Shown piece by piece: positions 7,735 through 15,151 of a DNA stretch of 28,677 nt. Position numbers and translations under genes: made by a program. Under the pieces are notes generated by a model. That model ran no database searches and was not told where the DNA came from. It was given only the letters and a program-made list of their open reading frames with translations. Source of the stretch: JAPPHY01 sp034423135 (GTDB lineage Bacteria; Chloroflexota; Dehalococcoidia; Lucifugimonadales; UBA2985); the NCBI GenBank assembly GCA_034423135.1, contig DAOUJC010000017.1, positions 1 through 28,677 on the forward strand, written 5' to 3'. Numbering within the stretch: the first letter of the stretch is position 1; each line of letters starts with the position of its first letter.

Positions 7735-8214
7735 ATGCCAGTGATAAGCAAGCGCATCATCATTCAACAGCCGGTGGAGCGGGTGTTTGAGTACCTGACG
7801 GACGTTGAGAGGCACGTCGAGTGGTCCGGCACCCTCAGCTTTGGCCTTGAGCGGATCAACAAGCTCACGGAGGGCCCGCTGGGCGTCGGCTCCAGGTTCA
7901 GGTCCGTCGGCAAGCTGTCGCACAGGGCGGGCGTGGAGGACAACTCCACCGTGACTGAGCTTGAGCCGAACGAACGCCTGGCGTGGGAGACCGTCAGTGA
8001 AGGCGCGGGCCAGGAGAACACATTCCGATGGGCCTACACCCTGCGGCCTCGCGGCGATGCCACCAACCTCACCTACACGCTGCTGGAGCGCCGCTTCGAC
8101 CCCAAGCCTCCGCAGATGTTGTTCCCACCCACGCTCTGGCTGATCGACCGCAAGGTGTTCGGCAGGGAGATGGAGTCGGGTCTCAGGCGCATCAGGGAAG
8201 CACTGGAGAAGTGA
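7735..8214 (+). CDS. SRPBCC-family (START/polyketide cyclase-like) protein
   Basis: This small soluble protein (159 aa) has the SRPBCC lipid- or ligand-binding fold. The N terminus ISKRIIIQQPVERVFEYLTD, with V-F-x-Y and a following VEWSG, is the usual first strand and helix pair. Then comes the glycine turn PLGVGSRF, the central strand pair (STVTELEPNERLAWETVS, then FRWAYTLRP) and the long C-terminal helix RKVFGREMESGLRRIREALEK. ATG 7735 follows GGAG by seven bases. It is monocistronic, with its own promoter, and its stop lies nine bases from the stop of the convergent hydrolase gene. The ligand is unknown. The position beside the squalene cluster makes a hydrophobic ligand conceivable, but this is unproven. 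Confidence 0.78.
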   Translation: MPVISKRIIIQQPVERVFEYLTDVERHVEWSGTLSFGLERINKLTEGPLGVGSRFRSVGKLSHRAGVEDNSTVTELEPNERLAWETVSEGAGQENTFRWAYTLRPRGDATNLTYTLLERRFDPKPPQMLFPPTLWLIDRKVFGREMESGLRRIREALEK

Positions 8215-8223
8215 TCCACCCTC

Positions 8224-9405
8224 CTACGTGGACACCCGCACCACGTTGTACATGTGAAGGAACAGCTTTAGCGCGTCCACCGTCCACGTGAGCGGGTTTA
8301 CCGCCCGCGCCGGGTCCATGTGCTGGAAGAACACGAACTCCGTGTGACGCACGTTGCCCGTGTCCTCCAGCGCCTCCGTCAGCCGGCGCGACTCCTCGGA
8401 GGGCACGTTGTTGTCTTCGGTGTCGTGCATGATGAGTACCCTCGCCTTCAGGTTGTCGACGTTGCGGCTTGGCGACATCCTGTCCAGCTCGTCCTGGAAC
8501 TCTGGCGAGAGCCGGTCCAGCAGCATCCTTGCCTCATCCGCCGTGACGCCGTCCATCAGCCGGTAGGCTGCGTCCGCCTCAGCGGACAGGGCGTCCACCT
8601 CGCCCGGCAGAGGCTCTTCGCCTCGCACGAACACCCGCGTCAGCAGGTCGCGTTCCTCCGCGCTCTCTACGCTGTCGATCAGGTGGTTGCGAAACGTCGT
8701 GACAGTCTGGCCGCTGGGCTCCCACTCCCGCTGCTCATCCTCGTCGAAACGCGTGCCGCTTGCCACCGACACCATCAGGTCGCGCGCATCGTAGTAGCCG
8801 CCGAAGAAGTTCACGAACTTCACGTTGTCCCGTATGCGGACGTCCTGCGCCGCCACCGCGGCCAGCGAAGCGCCCACGCAGAACCCTCCCATGCCTACGC
8901 GCTCCGGGTCGACGTACTCGCGGTCCCGCAGGTACAGGAAGGCGTTGACCAGGTTGTCCACCTCCGACGGGTCGATCTTGTACTGCGTCATAGACTCCGA
9001 CCAAGGCACCATGACCACCATGCCGGAACGAGCCAGCCCCTCAGCCAGGTTCACCACGCGCGCGTCGTCGCGGCCGGCGGGATTCACGCCCAGGAAGAGC
9101 AGCACAGCAGCATGGGAGCCGTCGCCTGCCGGGCGGTACACGTCGGCCAGACCCTCCCCCAACGCCTGCGGGAACAGCACCTCGTGCCGTGTTGGCCCGC
9201 TCGTAAACCACGTGAGAGGCTTGACCGGCACCACGGGCAGTACCTGGAATATGAAGCCGCCGGTCTTGGCCGCCGTGCGGCCCTGAGGCGTGACTACCAT
9301 CAGCAGCAGCGTCAGTGCGAACAACGCCGCAGCCACCATCGCGGCGCGCAGCGCCAGCCTACGCCATCTGCGTCCGAATCGCCGAATTGCCTGTGTTGCC
9401 ACCAC
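8224..9405 (-). CDS. Membrane-anchored dienelactone-hydrolase-like alpha/beta hydrolase
   Basis: The 393-aa product has an N-terminal Arg-rich segment and one transmembrane helix (about 20-42, AAMVAAALFALTLLLMVV), placing the catalytic domain outside the membrane. The fold marks are VLLFLGVNPAGRDD, the nucleophile elbow GGFCVGAS with Cys176 in place of Ser (as in dienelactone hydrolases), an acid in MHDTEDNNVP and a His in FFQHMDP. It is longer than a typical 240-aa dienelactone hydrolase because of an acidic helical insert between about 220 and 310. The start is GTG 9405 or the adjacent GTG 9402, with AAGGG just upstream. The transporter gene ends 15 bp upstream, so the two are probably co-transcribed. 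The substrate is unknown. Confidence 0.72.
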   Translation of the reverse strand: MVATQAIRRFGRRWRRLALRAAMVAAALFALTLLLMVVTPQGRTAAKTGGFIFQVLPVVPVKPLTWFTSGPTRHEVLFPQALGEGLADVYRPAGDGSHAAVLLFLGVNPAGRDDARVVNLAEGLARSGMVVMVPWSESMTQYKIDPSEVDNLVNAFLYLRDREYVDPERVGMGGFCVGASLAAVAAQDVRIRDNVKFVNFFGGYYDARDLMVSVASGTRFDEDEQREWEPSGQTVTTFRNHLIDSVESAEERDLLTRVFVRGEEPLPGEVDALSAEADAAYRLMDGVTADEARMLLDRLSPEFQDELDRMSPSRNVDNLKARVLIMHDTEDNNVPSEESRRLTEALEDTGNVRHTEFVFFQHMDPARAVNPLTWTVDALKLFLHMYNVVRVST

Positions 9406-9420
9406 CGTACCCTTGTCGCG

Positions 9421-10110
9421 CTACCGCAGGAATGCGAGCGGATTCAATGACGCGCCGCGGTCGAACGCGTCCACCCCCTCGCGGCGCTTCACGTATCCCA
9501 CCACGGCGTACGTGAGGGGCGTAGCCGCGGCCTCGTACACCACCTTGAACACCCACACCGTGATCACGAGCTCCACGAGGCTGCCGCTGGCGACCGTGCC
9601 AATGAAGGCCAGCGTGATGAAGACCGCAGAGTCGAGGCCCTGGCCCACCACCGTGGAGCTAATGGTGCGCGTCCACAGCATACGCCCTTCGGTCGCCACC
9701 TTGAGGCGTGACAGGACCATGGAGTTCGCAAACTCACCCACGAGGTAGCCGGCGAAGGAGGCCATGAGCAGCCGGGGCGTGTAACCGAGAATTGCGTCGT
9801 AGGAGTCCTGACCCTCCCAGAATGAGGCGGCAGGCAGAATGCCGCCTACCCAGAAGCCCGCTACTGCCACGGCATTGCACATGAAGCCCAGCCAGATGAC
9901 ACGGCGGGCGAAGCGGAATCCGTACACCTCGGTGAAGATGTCGCCCAGGATGTAGGTCATGGGGAACAGGACGATGGCCGCGGGCAGGATGCGTCCGTAC
10001 ACGTCGATGAGCTTCACCGCGATGATGTTGGACGTGACGAGGAGTGTCACGAAAATGGCGGCCAGCACCAGAAAGAGGCTGGTGACGCGGGGCTCGGAGG
10101 AGTAGTTCAA
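9421..10110 (-). CDS. yhhQ: Queuosine precursor transporter (YhhQ/VUT family)
   Basis: This integral membrane protein of 229 aa has about six hydrophobic helices. YhhQ proteins import 7-cyano- or 7-aminomethyl-7-deazaguanine for queuosine tRNA modification. Family features visible are TSNIIAVKLID, FPMTYILGDIFTEVYGFRFARRVIW, AGYLVGEFANSMVLSRLK and the conserved end of the domain FKVVYEAAATPLTYAVV. The start is TTG 10110, supported by GGAG seven bases upstream. A strong promoter lies so close that the leader is only about 15 nt, leaving no room for a preQ1 riboswitch. No queuosine enzyme genes lie nearby. Confidence 0.85.
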   Translation of the reverse strand: MNYSSEPRVTSLFLVLAAIFVTLLVTSNIIAVKLIDVYGRILPAAIVLFPMTYILGDIFTEVYGFRFARRVIWLGFMCNAVAVAGFWVGGILPAASFWEGQDSYDAILGYTPRLLMASFAGYLVGEFANSMVLSRLKVATEGRMLWTRTISSTVVGQGLDSAVFITLAFIGTVASGSLVELVITVWVFKVVYEAAATPLTYAVVGYVKRREGVDAFDRGASLNPLAFLR

Positions 10111-10131
10111 GGCTGTTCTCCAGTGTAGTCC

Positions 10132-10160
10132 AGTCTACTTTGGGCCGGACTAGCGGTCAA
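10132..10160 (-). promoter_or_regulatory. Promoter of yhhQ and hydrolase
   Basis: On the minus strand TTGACC (10160-10155), a 17-bp spacer and TAGACT (10137-10132) form a near-consensus promoter. The predicted start of transcription is only about 15 nt ahead of the TTG start codon. Confidence 0.65.
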
Positions 10161-10252
10161 TACGACGGACGGCCATGCGCATGCGCTTATAGGCGGCGCC
10201 TACAGCGGCGATGGCACTTTCCCGTAGCTACTCCTGCGCCTTCCGACGTGCC

Positions 10253-10331
10253 ACTCCCGCGAAAGCGGGAGTCCACGACTTGAGCCGCGCGCTCCGACAG
10301 GGGGATTGATACCCGCGTACGCGAGAATGAC
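10253..10331. repeat. Two family C palindromes
   Basis: ACTCCCGCGAAAGCGGGAGT plus CCA (10253-10275) and a weaker reverse-oriented copy (10304-10331, ending CGCGAGAATGAC). They lie in the roughly 315-bp gap between the yhhQ start and the end of the pyruvate dehydrogenase operon. Confidence 0.7.
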
Positions 10332-10356
10332 ACTGGTAGGCGGCTGCCTCCCACTT

Positions 10357-10395
10357 GGGTCACGGTGAGCCCGTCAACTTATGCGGGCTGACGGG
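10357..10395. terminator. Decayed family B repeat with hairpin; possible terminator
   Basis: GGTGAGCCCGTC followed by AACTTATGCGGG resembles a worn family B repeat. The arms CCCGTCA (10370-10376) and TGACGGG (10389-10395) pair perfectly across 12 bases. It lies about 30 bp beyond the E2 stop on the minus strand. There is no clear U-tract, so a terminator role is only suggested. Confidence 0.35.
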
Positions 10396-10425
10396 GTGGT
10401 AGTTCGCCCGGAGAACTCAGGCCCC

Positions 10426-11649
10426 TCACACCAGCATGGTGACGGGGTTCTCCAGGACGCGCTTCACCTCTACCAGGAACTCCGCGGCCTGCGCGCCGTC
10501 TGCAACCCGGTGGTCTGTAGAGAGCGTGGCCTGCATCATCTGAGCAACCTTGATCTCGCCGTCGCGCACCACCGGCTGCTGTCGCACCGTGCCCACGGCC
10601 AGGACCGCCGACTGTGGCGGATAGATGATCGCCGAGAAGCTGTCCACGTCGAACATGCCCATGTTGCTGATGCTGAACGTGCCGCCGGTGTAGTCGTCCT
10701 CTCGCAGCACACCGCTCTGCGCCCGTTCCACCGCACCCCTTGCCGCCTGCGAAATGTCCACGAGCGACCTGCCGCGGCAGTCTCCAAGCGACACCACAAG
10801 CAGGCCGTACTCCACGGCCACCGCGATGCTCACGTTGATGGCAGGGTTCATCCTAAGGTTGTTGCCCTCGAACGATGCGTTGAAGGCCGGGTACTTGGCC
10901 AGTGTCAGAGCGCACGCCTTCACAATCAGGTCATTCACCGAGACGCGAGCCGCGCCTGCAAGCGCCTCGTTGATCTGCTGGCGCAGCGCCATTGCGGCCG
11001 TCATGTCCACGCCCGCCGACACGTAGAAGTGAGGCACCTCTCGCTTGCTCTGCGCCGTGCGCCGTGCGATTGCCTGCCTCATGCGGGTCAGCGGCACGAG
11101 CTCGCCCTGCTGGCCTCGCGCGGCCGGTTCGACGGGGGCGGGTGCTTCCGCCGCGGGCGCAGGAGCGGCAGCCGCCGAGCGTTCGTGGGCCTCTACGTCT
11201 TCGCGAGTGATGCGCCCGTTCGGTCCAGTTCCCGTGACCTGGGCCAGATCGATGCCCTTCTCCTGTGCCAGCCTGCGCGCCACGGGCGACGCCCTCACAG
11301 CGCCGGACGCAGGGGCCGCGGCAGGCTCAGTCGTCTCGGCCGCCTGTTCCGGCTCAGGAGCGGCCTCAGCGGCGGGAGCGGCAGGTGCTGCCACTTCGGG
11401 CACAGGCTCGCCAGGGCTGCCGATGAAAGCGATGGTCTCCCCCACAGGCACCGTGCTGCCCTCCGCCACCACGGCCTTCAGCACCACGCCGGAGGCGTAG
11501 GCCTCCATCTCGATCACGGCCTTGTCGGTCTCGATTTCGGCGATGGCCTCGCCCCTCGCGATCTCCTCCCCCTCCTGCTTCAGCCAGCGCACGAGGGTTC
11601 CCTCCTGCATGTCGTAGCCCATCTGAGGCATTACAACCGATGTAGCCAT
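10426..11649 (-). CDS. pdhC: Pyruvate dehydrogenase E2, dihydrolipoamide acetyltransferase
   Basis: This 407-aa E2 core subunit transfers acetyl groups from lipoate to CoA. In order it has one lipoyl domain with the lipoylated Lys43 in ETDKAVIEME, an Ala/Pro/Glu-rich flexible linker (about 80-115), a peripheral subunit-binding domain (SPVARRLAQEKGIDLAQVTG up to GRITREDVEAH), a second Ala/Pro linker, and the catalytic acyltransferase domain. That domain has FSISNMGMFDVDSFSAII and the active-site DHRVADG (His380, Asp384). ATG 11649 lies 24 bp after the E1 beta stop. It is the last gene of the operon. Another 2-oxoacid specificity is possible, but the E1 sequence favours pyruvate. Confidence 0.9.
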   Translation of the reverse strand: MATSVVMPQMGYDMQEGTLVRWLKQEGEEIARGEAIAEIETDKAVIEMEAYASGVVLKAVVAEGSTVPVGETIAFIGSPGEPVPEVAAPAAPAAEAAPEPEQAAETTEPAAAPASGAVRASPVARRLAQEKGIDLAQVTGTGPNGRITREDVEAHERSAAAAPAPAAEAPAPVEPAARGQQGELVPLTRMRQAIARRTAQSKREVPHFYVSAGVDMTAAMALRQQINEALAGAARVSVNDLIVKACALTLAKYPAFNASFEGNNLRMNPAINVSIAVAVEYGLLVVSLGDCRGRSLVDISQAARGAVERAQSGVLREDDYTGGTFSISNMGMFDVDSFSAIIYPPQSAVLAVGTVRQQPVVRDGEIKVAQMMQATLSTDHRVADGAQAAEFLVEVKRVLENPVTMLV

Positions 11650-11673
11650 TTCCCGTGCCTCCTGCCGTAAGTG

Positions 11674-12654
11674 TCAGCGACCGAGGGTGGATTCCACCGC
11701 CCGGATTACGCGGGCATCGTCCGGTATAGACGCCTGCTCCAGATAGCGAGAGTAGGGCATGGGGACTTCCTCGCCGGCCACTCTGGCCACTGGCGCGTTC
11801 AGGTAGTCGAAGGCGCGCTCCTGTATCAGTCCCACAACGGTCGCGCCGAACCCGCCAGTGTACCAAGTCTCCTCGACCACCACTGCGTGGCCCGTCTTGC
11901 GAACGGACTCCACCACCGTCTCGCCGTCCAGCGGACTGAGCGTGCGCAGGTCAACGACCTCCGCGCTTATGCCCCTTGACTCAAGCTGCTCGGCGGCCCG
12001 AAGCGCCACGTTGACCATGCGCGAGTAGGCCGCAATCGTGATGTCCGTGCCTGCCCGCTTGATGTCAGCCCTGCCGAAGGGAATCACGTACGGCTCGTCT
12101 TCCACCTCGCCGCGCGTGCTGTAGAGCAGCGTGTGCTCCACGAACATCACGGGGTCCTCTTGCAGCATCGCTGCGCGGAAGAGGCCGAGCACGTCGTGGG
12201 GCGTGGACGGAACAGCCACTCGCATGCCGGGCACGGATGCGAACCAGCCCTCAAGGCTCTGCGAGTGCGTGGCCCCCACGGAAGCTCCGCCGCCGGTGAC
12301 CGTCCGCACGACAAGCGGACACGACAGCTGCCCGCCGGACATGTACCGCACCTTGGCGGCGTGGTTGATAATCTGGTCCATAGCCAGCAGGCTGAAGTTG
12401 ATGGTCATCAGCTCTACAATCGGCTTGAGGCCCGCCATCGCCGCGCCGGCGCCCGCGCCCGTGAAGACAGACTCGGCGATGGGGGTCTCGCGGATGCGCT
12501 CCGGCCCGAACTCGTCGATCAGGCCCCTGGTCACGGCATACGCCCCGCCGTAGCGCCCAATGTCCTCGCCCATCATGAAGACTCGCGGGTCCTGGAGCGC
12601 CTCCCTGAGCGCACGGCCAACGGCTTCTCTATAGGTGATGACCGCCATGCTCAC
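11674..12654 (-). CDS. pdhB: Pyruvate dehydrogenase E1 component, beta subunit
   Basis: This transketolase-type subunit (326 aa) pairs with E1 alpha to decarboxylate pyruvate with thiamine diphosphate. Motifs include VFMMGEDIGRYGGAY, ETPIAESVFTGAGAGAAMAG, ELMTINFSLLAMDQIINHAAK (dimer and cofactor contact region) and the C-terminal domain VVDLRTLSPLDGETVVESV followed by VVVEETWYTGGFG. GTG 12654 overlaps the E1 alpha stop by four bases (GTGA), which points to coupled translation. ATG 12648, two codons on, is the alternative start. Confidence 0.92.
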   Translation of the reverse strand: MSMAVITYREAVGRALREALQDPRVFMMGEDIGRYGGAYAVTRGLIDEFGPERIRETPIAESVFTGAGAGAAMAGLKPIVELMTINFSLLAMDQIINHAAKVRYMSGGQLSCPLVVRTVTGGGASVGATHSQSLEGWFASVPGMRVAVPSTPHDVLGLFRAAMLQEDPVMFVEHTLLYSTRGEVEDEPYVIPFGRADIKRAGTDITIAAYSRMVNVALRAAEQLESRGISAEVVDLRTLSPLDGETVVESVRKTGHAVVVEETWYTGGFGATVVGLIQERAFDYLNAPVARVAGEEVPMPYSRYLEQASIPDDARVIRAVESTLGR

Positions 12655-13631
12655 ATGCCTCCGTACACGTCTTCGTAGAGTGCGTCCGGCTCCGGGAACG
12701 GGCTCTCCTCTGCGAACTGGACCGCCTCGTCGATAATGTCTTCAACCTCGCTGCGAATGCCGTCCAGCTGCTCCTGGGTTGCGGTGCCGCCCTCCACGAG
12801 CTGCCTGCCGAAGGTGACGATGGGGTCGCGCGTCCGCCAGCGCTCCTCCTCCGACCTGGCCCGGTACTCAGACGGGTCGGCCATGGAGTGCCCCCTGAAC
12901 CGGTAGGCCATCGCCTCGATCAGGTATGGGCCATTGCCGCCTCGCACGTGCGCCACCGCCTCCTGCGTGGCCTCCAGCACCTTCAGCACGTCCATGCCGT
13001 CCACGCGAACGGAGGGAATCTTGTAGCCGTTCGCGAACTTGTAAATCTCGTCGTGAAACGCCAGCATCTGCTCGACGGTTGCGCCCATGCCGTACAGGTT
13101 GTTCTCCACGAAGAAGATTACCGGCAGCTTCCACAGCGACGCCAGGTTCAGCGACTCGTGGAACTCGCCCTCGTTGATAGCGCCATCGCCCAGGAAGCAG
13201 AGCGTCAGGCTGTCCTCGCCGCTGTACTTGCTGGCCAGCGCAAACCCGGTGGCCAGCGGCAGCTGTCCGCCCACGATGGCGTAGCCGCCCATGAACCGCT
13301 TCTCGATGTCGAAGAGGTGCATGGAGCCGCCCTTGCCTTTGCTGCAGCCCGTGGCCTTGCCGAACAGCTCAGCCATCGCGGCGTTGGGGTCCATGCCCTT
13401 GGCCAGCGCGTGGCCGTGGTCGCGGTAGTGGGTTGCCACGTAGTCATTCGGTTGCAGCGCGGAGATGGAGCCCACGGCGATGGCCTCCTCGCCGTTGTAG
13501 AGGTGCAGGAAGCCTCGGATGCGTCCGAGCGTGTACTGCTCCGCCGACCTCTCCTCGAAGGTCCTGATGAGGAGCATGCGGCGGTAGAAGTCGATCAGTG
13601 TTGCGCCGTCAGGCTTGTCTCCGGGAGCCAT
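12651..13631 (-). CDS. pdhA: Pyruvate dehydrogenase E1 component, alpha subunit
   Basis: From ATG 13631 the product is 326 aa. It holds the thiamine diphosphate motif GDGAINEGEF (Gly148-Asp149-Gly150) through ENN (176-178), preceded by KGKGGSMHLFD and GGYAIVGGQLPLATG. RFRGHSMADPSEYRARSEEE is typical of pyruvate rather than branched-chain or acetoin enzymes. The frame extends 14 codons upstream to a TTG, but ATG 13631 fits the family N terminus (TLIDFYRRMLLIRTFEERS). No convincing Shine-Dalgarno precedes it. TATAAT lies six bases upstream, which could make an additional leaderless transcript. lpd ends 81 bp upstream on the same strand. Confidence 0.92.
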   Translation of the reverse strand: MAPGDKPDGATLIDFYRRMLLIRTFEERSAEQYTLGRIRGFLHLYNGEEAIAVGSISALQPNDYVATHYRDHGHALAKGMDPNAAMAELFGKATGCSKGKGGSMHLFDIEKRFMGGYAIVGGQLPLATGFALASKYSGEDSLTLCFLGDGAINEGEFHESLNLASLWKLPVIFFVENNLYGMGATVEQMLAFHDEIYKFANGYKIPSVRVDGMDVLKVLEATQEAVAHVRGGNGPYLIEAMAYRFRGHSMADPSEYRARSEEERWRTRDPIVTFGRQLVEGGTATQEQLDGIRSEVEDIIDEAVQFAEESPFPEPDALYEDVYGGM

Positions 13632-13637
13632 GCCCAC

Positions 13638-13643
13638 ATTATA
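13638..13643 (-). promoter_or_regulatory. TATAAT box directly before E1 alpha ATG
   Basis: A perfect TATAAT on the minus strand ends six bases before ATG 13631, the spacing expected for transcription starting at or near the A of the start codon. No -35 hexamer is visible 16-18 bp further upstream, so this may be chance. Confidence 0.25.
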
Positions 13644-13712
13644 GCGCATGTTGGGAAGATGGTGGCGCGCCAATCGCTCGAATCTTGCTGCATCTTGCGA
13701 TGAGCGCAGAAC

Positions 13713-15104
13713 TCAGATGTGAATTGCCGCGCCCTCCACGTCCAGCGCAGCCTCCTTAACCGCCTCCGACAGCGTGGGATGCGAGTGCACCAGCCAGCCA
13801 AGCTCGTTCACGCTGCCCTCCAGCAGGTTGGTCAGCGCAATCTCCGGCAGCATCTCCGTCACCTCCGCGCCTATCATGTGCGCGCCCAGTATCTCGCCGG
13901 TGTCGCCGTCCGCCACCACCTTCACCATGCCCTCCGAGTCGCCGGCGGCCAGCGACTTGCCGTTCGCCCGGAACGGGAATCGCCCAACCTTCACGGCGTA
14001 GCCCGCCTCACTCGCCTCGCGCTCCGAGTAGCCGAAGCCGGTCACCTGCGGCTGGCAGTACACCGCGCGCGGCATCTTTCGATAGTCCAGCGTCTGGCTG
14101 TCCATGCTGGCGATGGTCTCCACCGCCAGCACGCCCTGCGCCTGAGCCACGTGCGCCAGCAGCATCTTGCCCGTCACGTCGCCGATGGCGTACACGCCCG
14201 GCACGCCCGTGCTCATCGTGTCGTCCACCTGCACGAAGCCCCTCTCGATTCGCACGCCAAGCTCCTCCAGGCCCAGGCCCTCCACGTTGCCCTGCACGCC
14301 CACGGCCACCAGCACCTTCTGCACCTCCAGCTCGCGAGCGCCCTCCGGCGTCTCCACGCTCAGGACTGCGCCGCCGTCACGCTTCTCGACGGAGGTCACG
14401 CGGGAGCCGGTCAGCGTCTTGATGCCCTGGCTTGAGAATGCCCGCTCAAGCTGCTGCCCCATCTCCTCGTCCTCGCTGGGGATGAGCCGCGGCATCATCT
14501 CGACGATTGTGACCTCCGCGCCGTACGCCCGGTACAGGTACGCGAACTCCACGCCGGTTGCGCCGCCGCCCACGATGCCCACCGGCGACGGCACGTCGCG
14601 AAGCTCCAGCGCCTCGCGGCTGCCGATGATCGTGTCGCCGTCCACCTCCAGGCCGGGCACCGGCCGCGGCCGCGCGCCGGTGGCGATGATCACGTTCGCG
14701 GCCGTGAAGCTGCGAGCGTCGTCGCCTTCGACCGTGACCGTGTGCGCGTCCGATAGCCGCCCGCGGCCCTTGACGTGCTCGACCTTGTTCTTCCTCAGCA
14801 GCATCCCGACGCCCGCGGTGAGGCGCCGTACCACGCCGCGGCTGCGATCGATCGCCTTGCCGAAGTCGTACTGGAGGTTGTCGACTGTAATGCCGAACTC
14901 CTCCGCCCTGTGGAACAGGCTGAGCACCTCCGCGTTCTTGAGCAGCGCCTTGCTGGGAATGCAGCCCCAGTTGAGGCAGATGCCGCCGAGCTCCGCCTCC
15001 TCGACCAGCGCCGCCCGCAGGCCGAGCTGGCCCGCGCGTATGGCCGCCACGTAGCCCCCGGGGCCGCCGCCGATTACCGCCACATCGAAGTCATAGTCCG
15101 CCAT
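13713..15104 (-). CDS. lpdA: Dihydrolipoamide dehydrogenase (E3)
   Basis: This flavoprotein disulfide reductase (463 aa from ATG 15104) reoxidises dihydrolipoamide using NAD. It shows the FAD-binding GGGPGGYVAAIRAGQLG (12-28), the redox pair Cys43/Cys48 in GGICLNWGCIPSK, a second nucleotide fold at VGIVGGGATGVEFAYLYRAYG, GVYAIGDVTG, and the C-terminal active-site HSHPTLSEA. ATG 15104 is chosen over GTG 15128 because families start at MADYDFDVAVIGG and GGAAAGG lies upstream. It is the first dehydrogenase-complex gene in transcription order, ahead of E1 alpha, E1 beta and E2. The signal-peptidase-like lipoprotein gene ends 47 bp upstream. Confidence 0.93.
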   Translation of the reverse strand: MADYDFDVAVIGGGPGGYVAAIRAGQLGLRAALVEEAELGGICLNWGCIPSKALLKNAEVLSLFHRAEEFGITVDNLQYDFGKAIDRSRGVVRRLTAGVGMLLRKNKVEHVKGRGRLSDAHTVTVEGDDARSFTAANVIIATGARPRPVPGLEVDGDTIIGSREALELRDVPSPVGIVGGGATGVEFAYLYRAYGAEVTIVEMMPRLIPSEDEEMGQQLERAFSSQGIKTLTGSRVTSVEKRDGGAVLSVETPEGARELEVQKVLVAVGVQGNVEGLGLEELGVRIERGFVQVDDTMSTGVPGVYAIGDVTGKMLLAHVAQAQGVLAVETIASMDSQTLDYRKMPRAVYCQPQVTGFGYSEREASEAGYAVKVGRFPFRANGKSLAAGDSEGMVKVVADGDTGEILGAHMIGAEVTEMLPEIALTNLLEGSVNELGWLVHSHPTLSEAVKEAALDVEGAAIHI

Positions 15105-15151
15105 GAGAGCCATCCTTTCCGACTTCACCTGTCACTTTGCTGTCATTCAAA

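Noticed and set aside
8320..9450. Long plus-strand open frame (376 codons) opposite the hydrolase gene
   Set aside because: It is His/Arg/Gln-rich with no recognisable domain and lies antisense to a gene with a clear catalytic triad. High-GC coding DNA gives such shadows.
10111..10160. preQ1 riboswitch for the queuosine transporter
   Set aside because: The predicted leader is only about 15 nt, too short, and no aptamer-like pattern is present.
10381..11670. Plus-strand open frame of 429 codons opposite E2
   Set aside because: Arg/His/Gly-rich, no motif, and fully antisense to an E2 with lipoyl and catalytic motifs.
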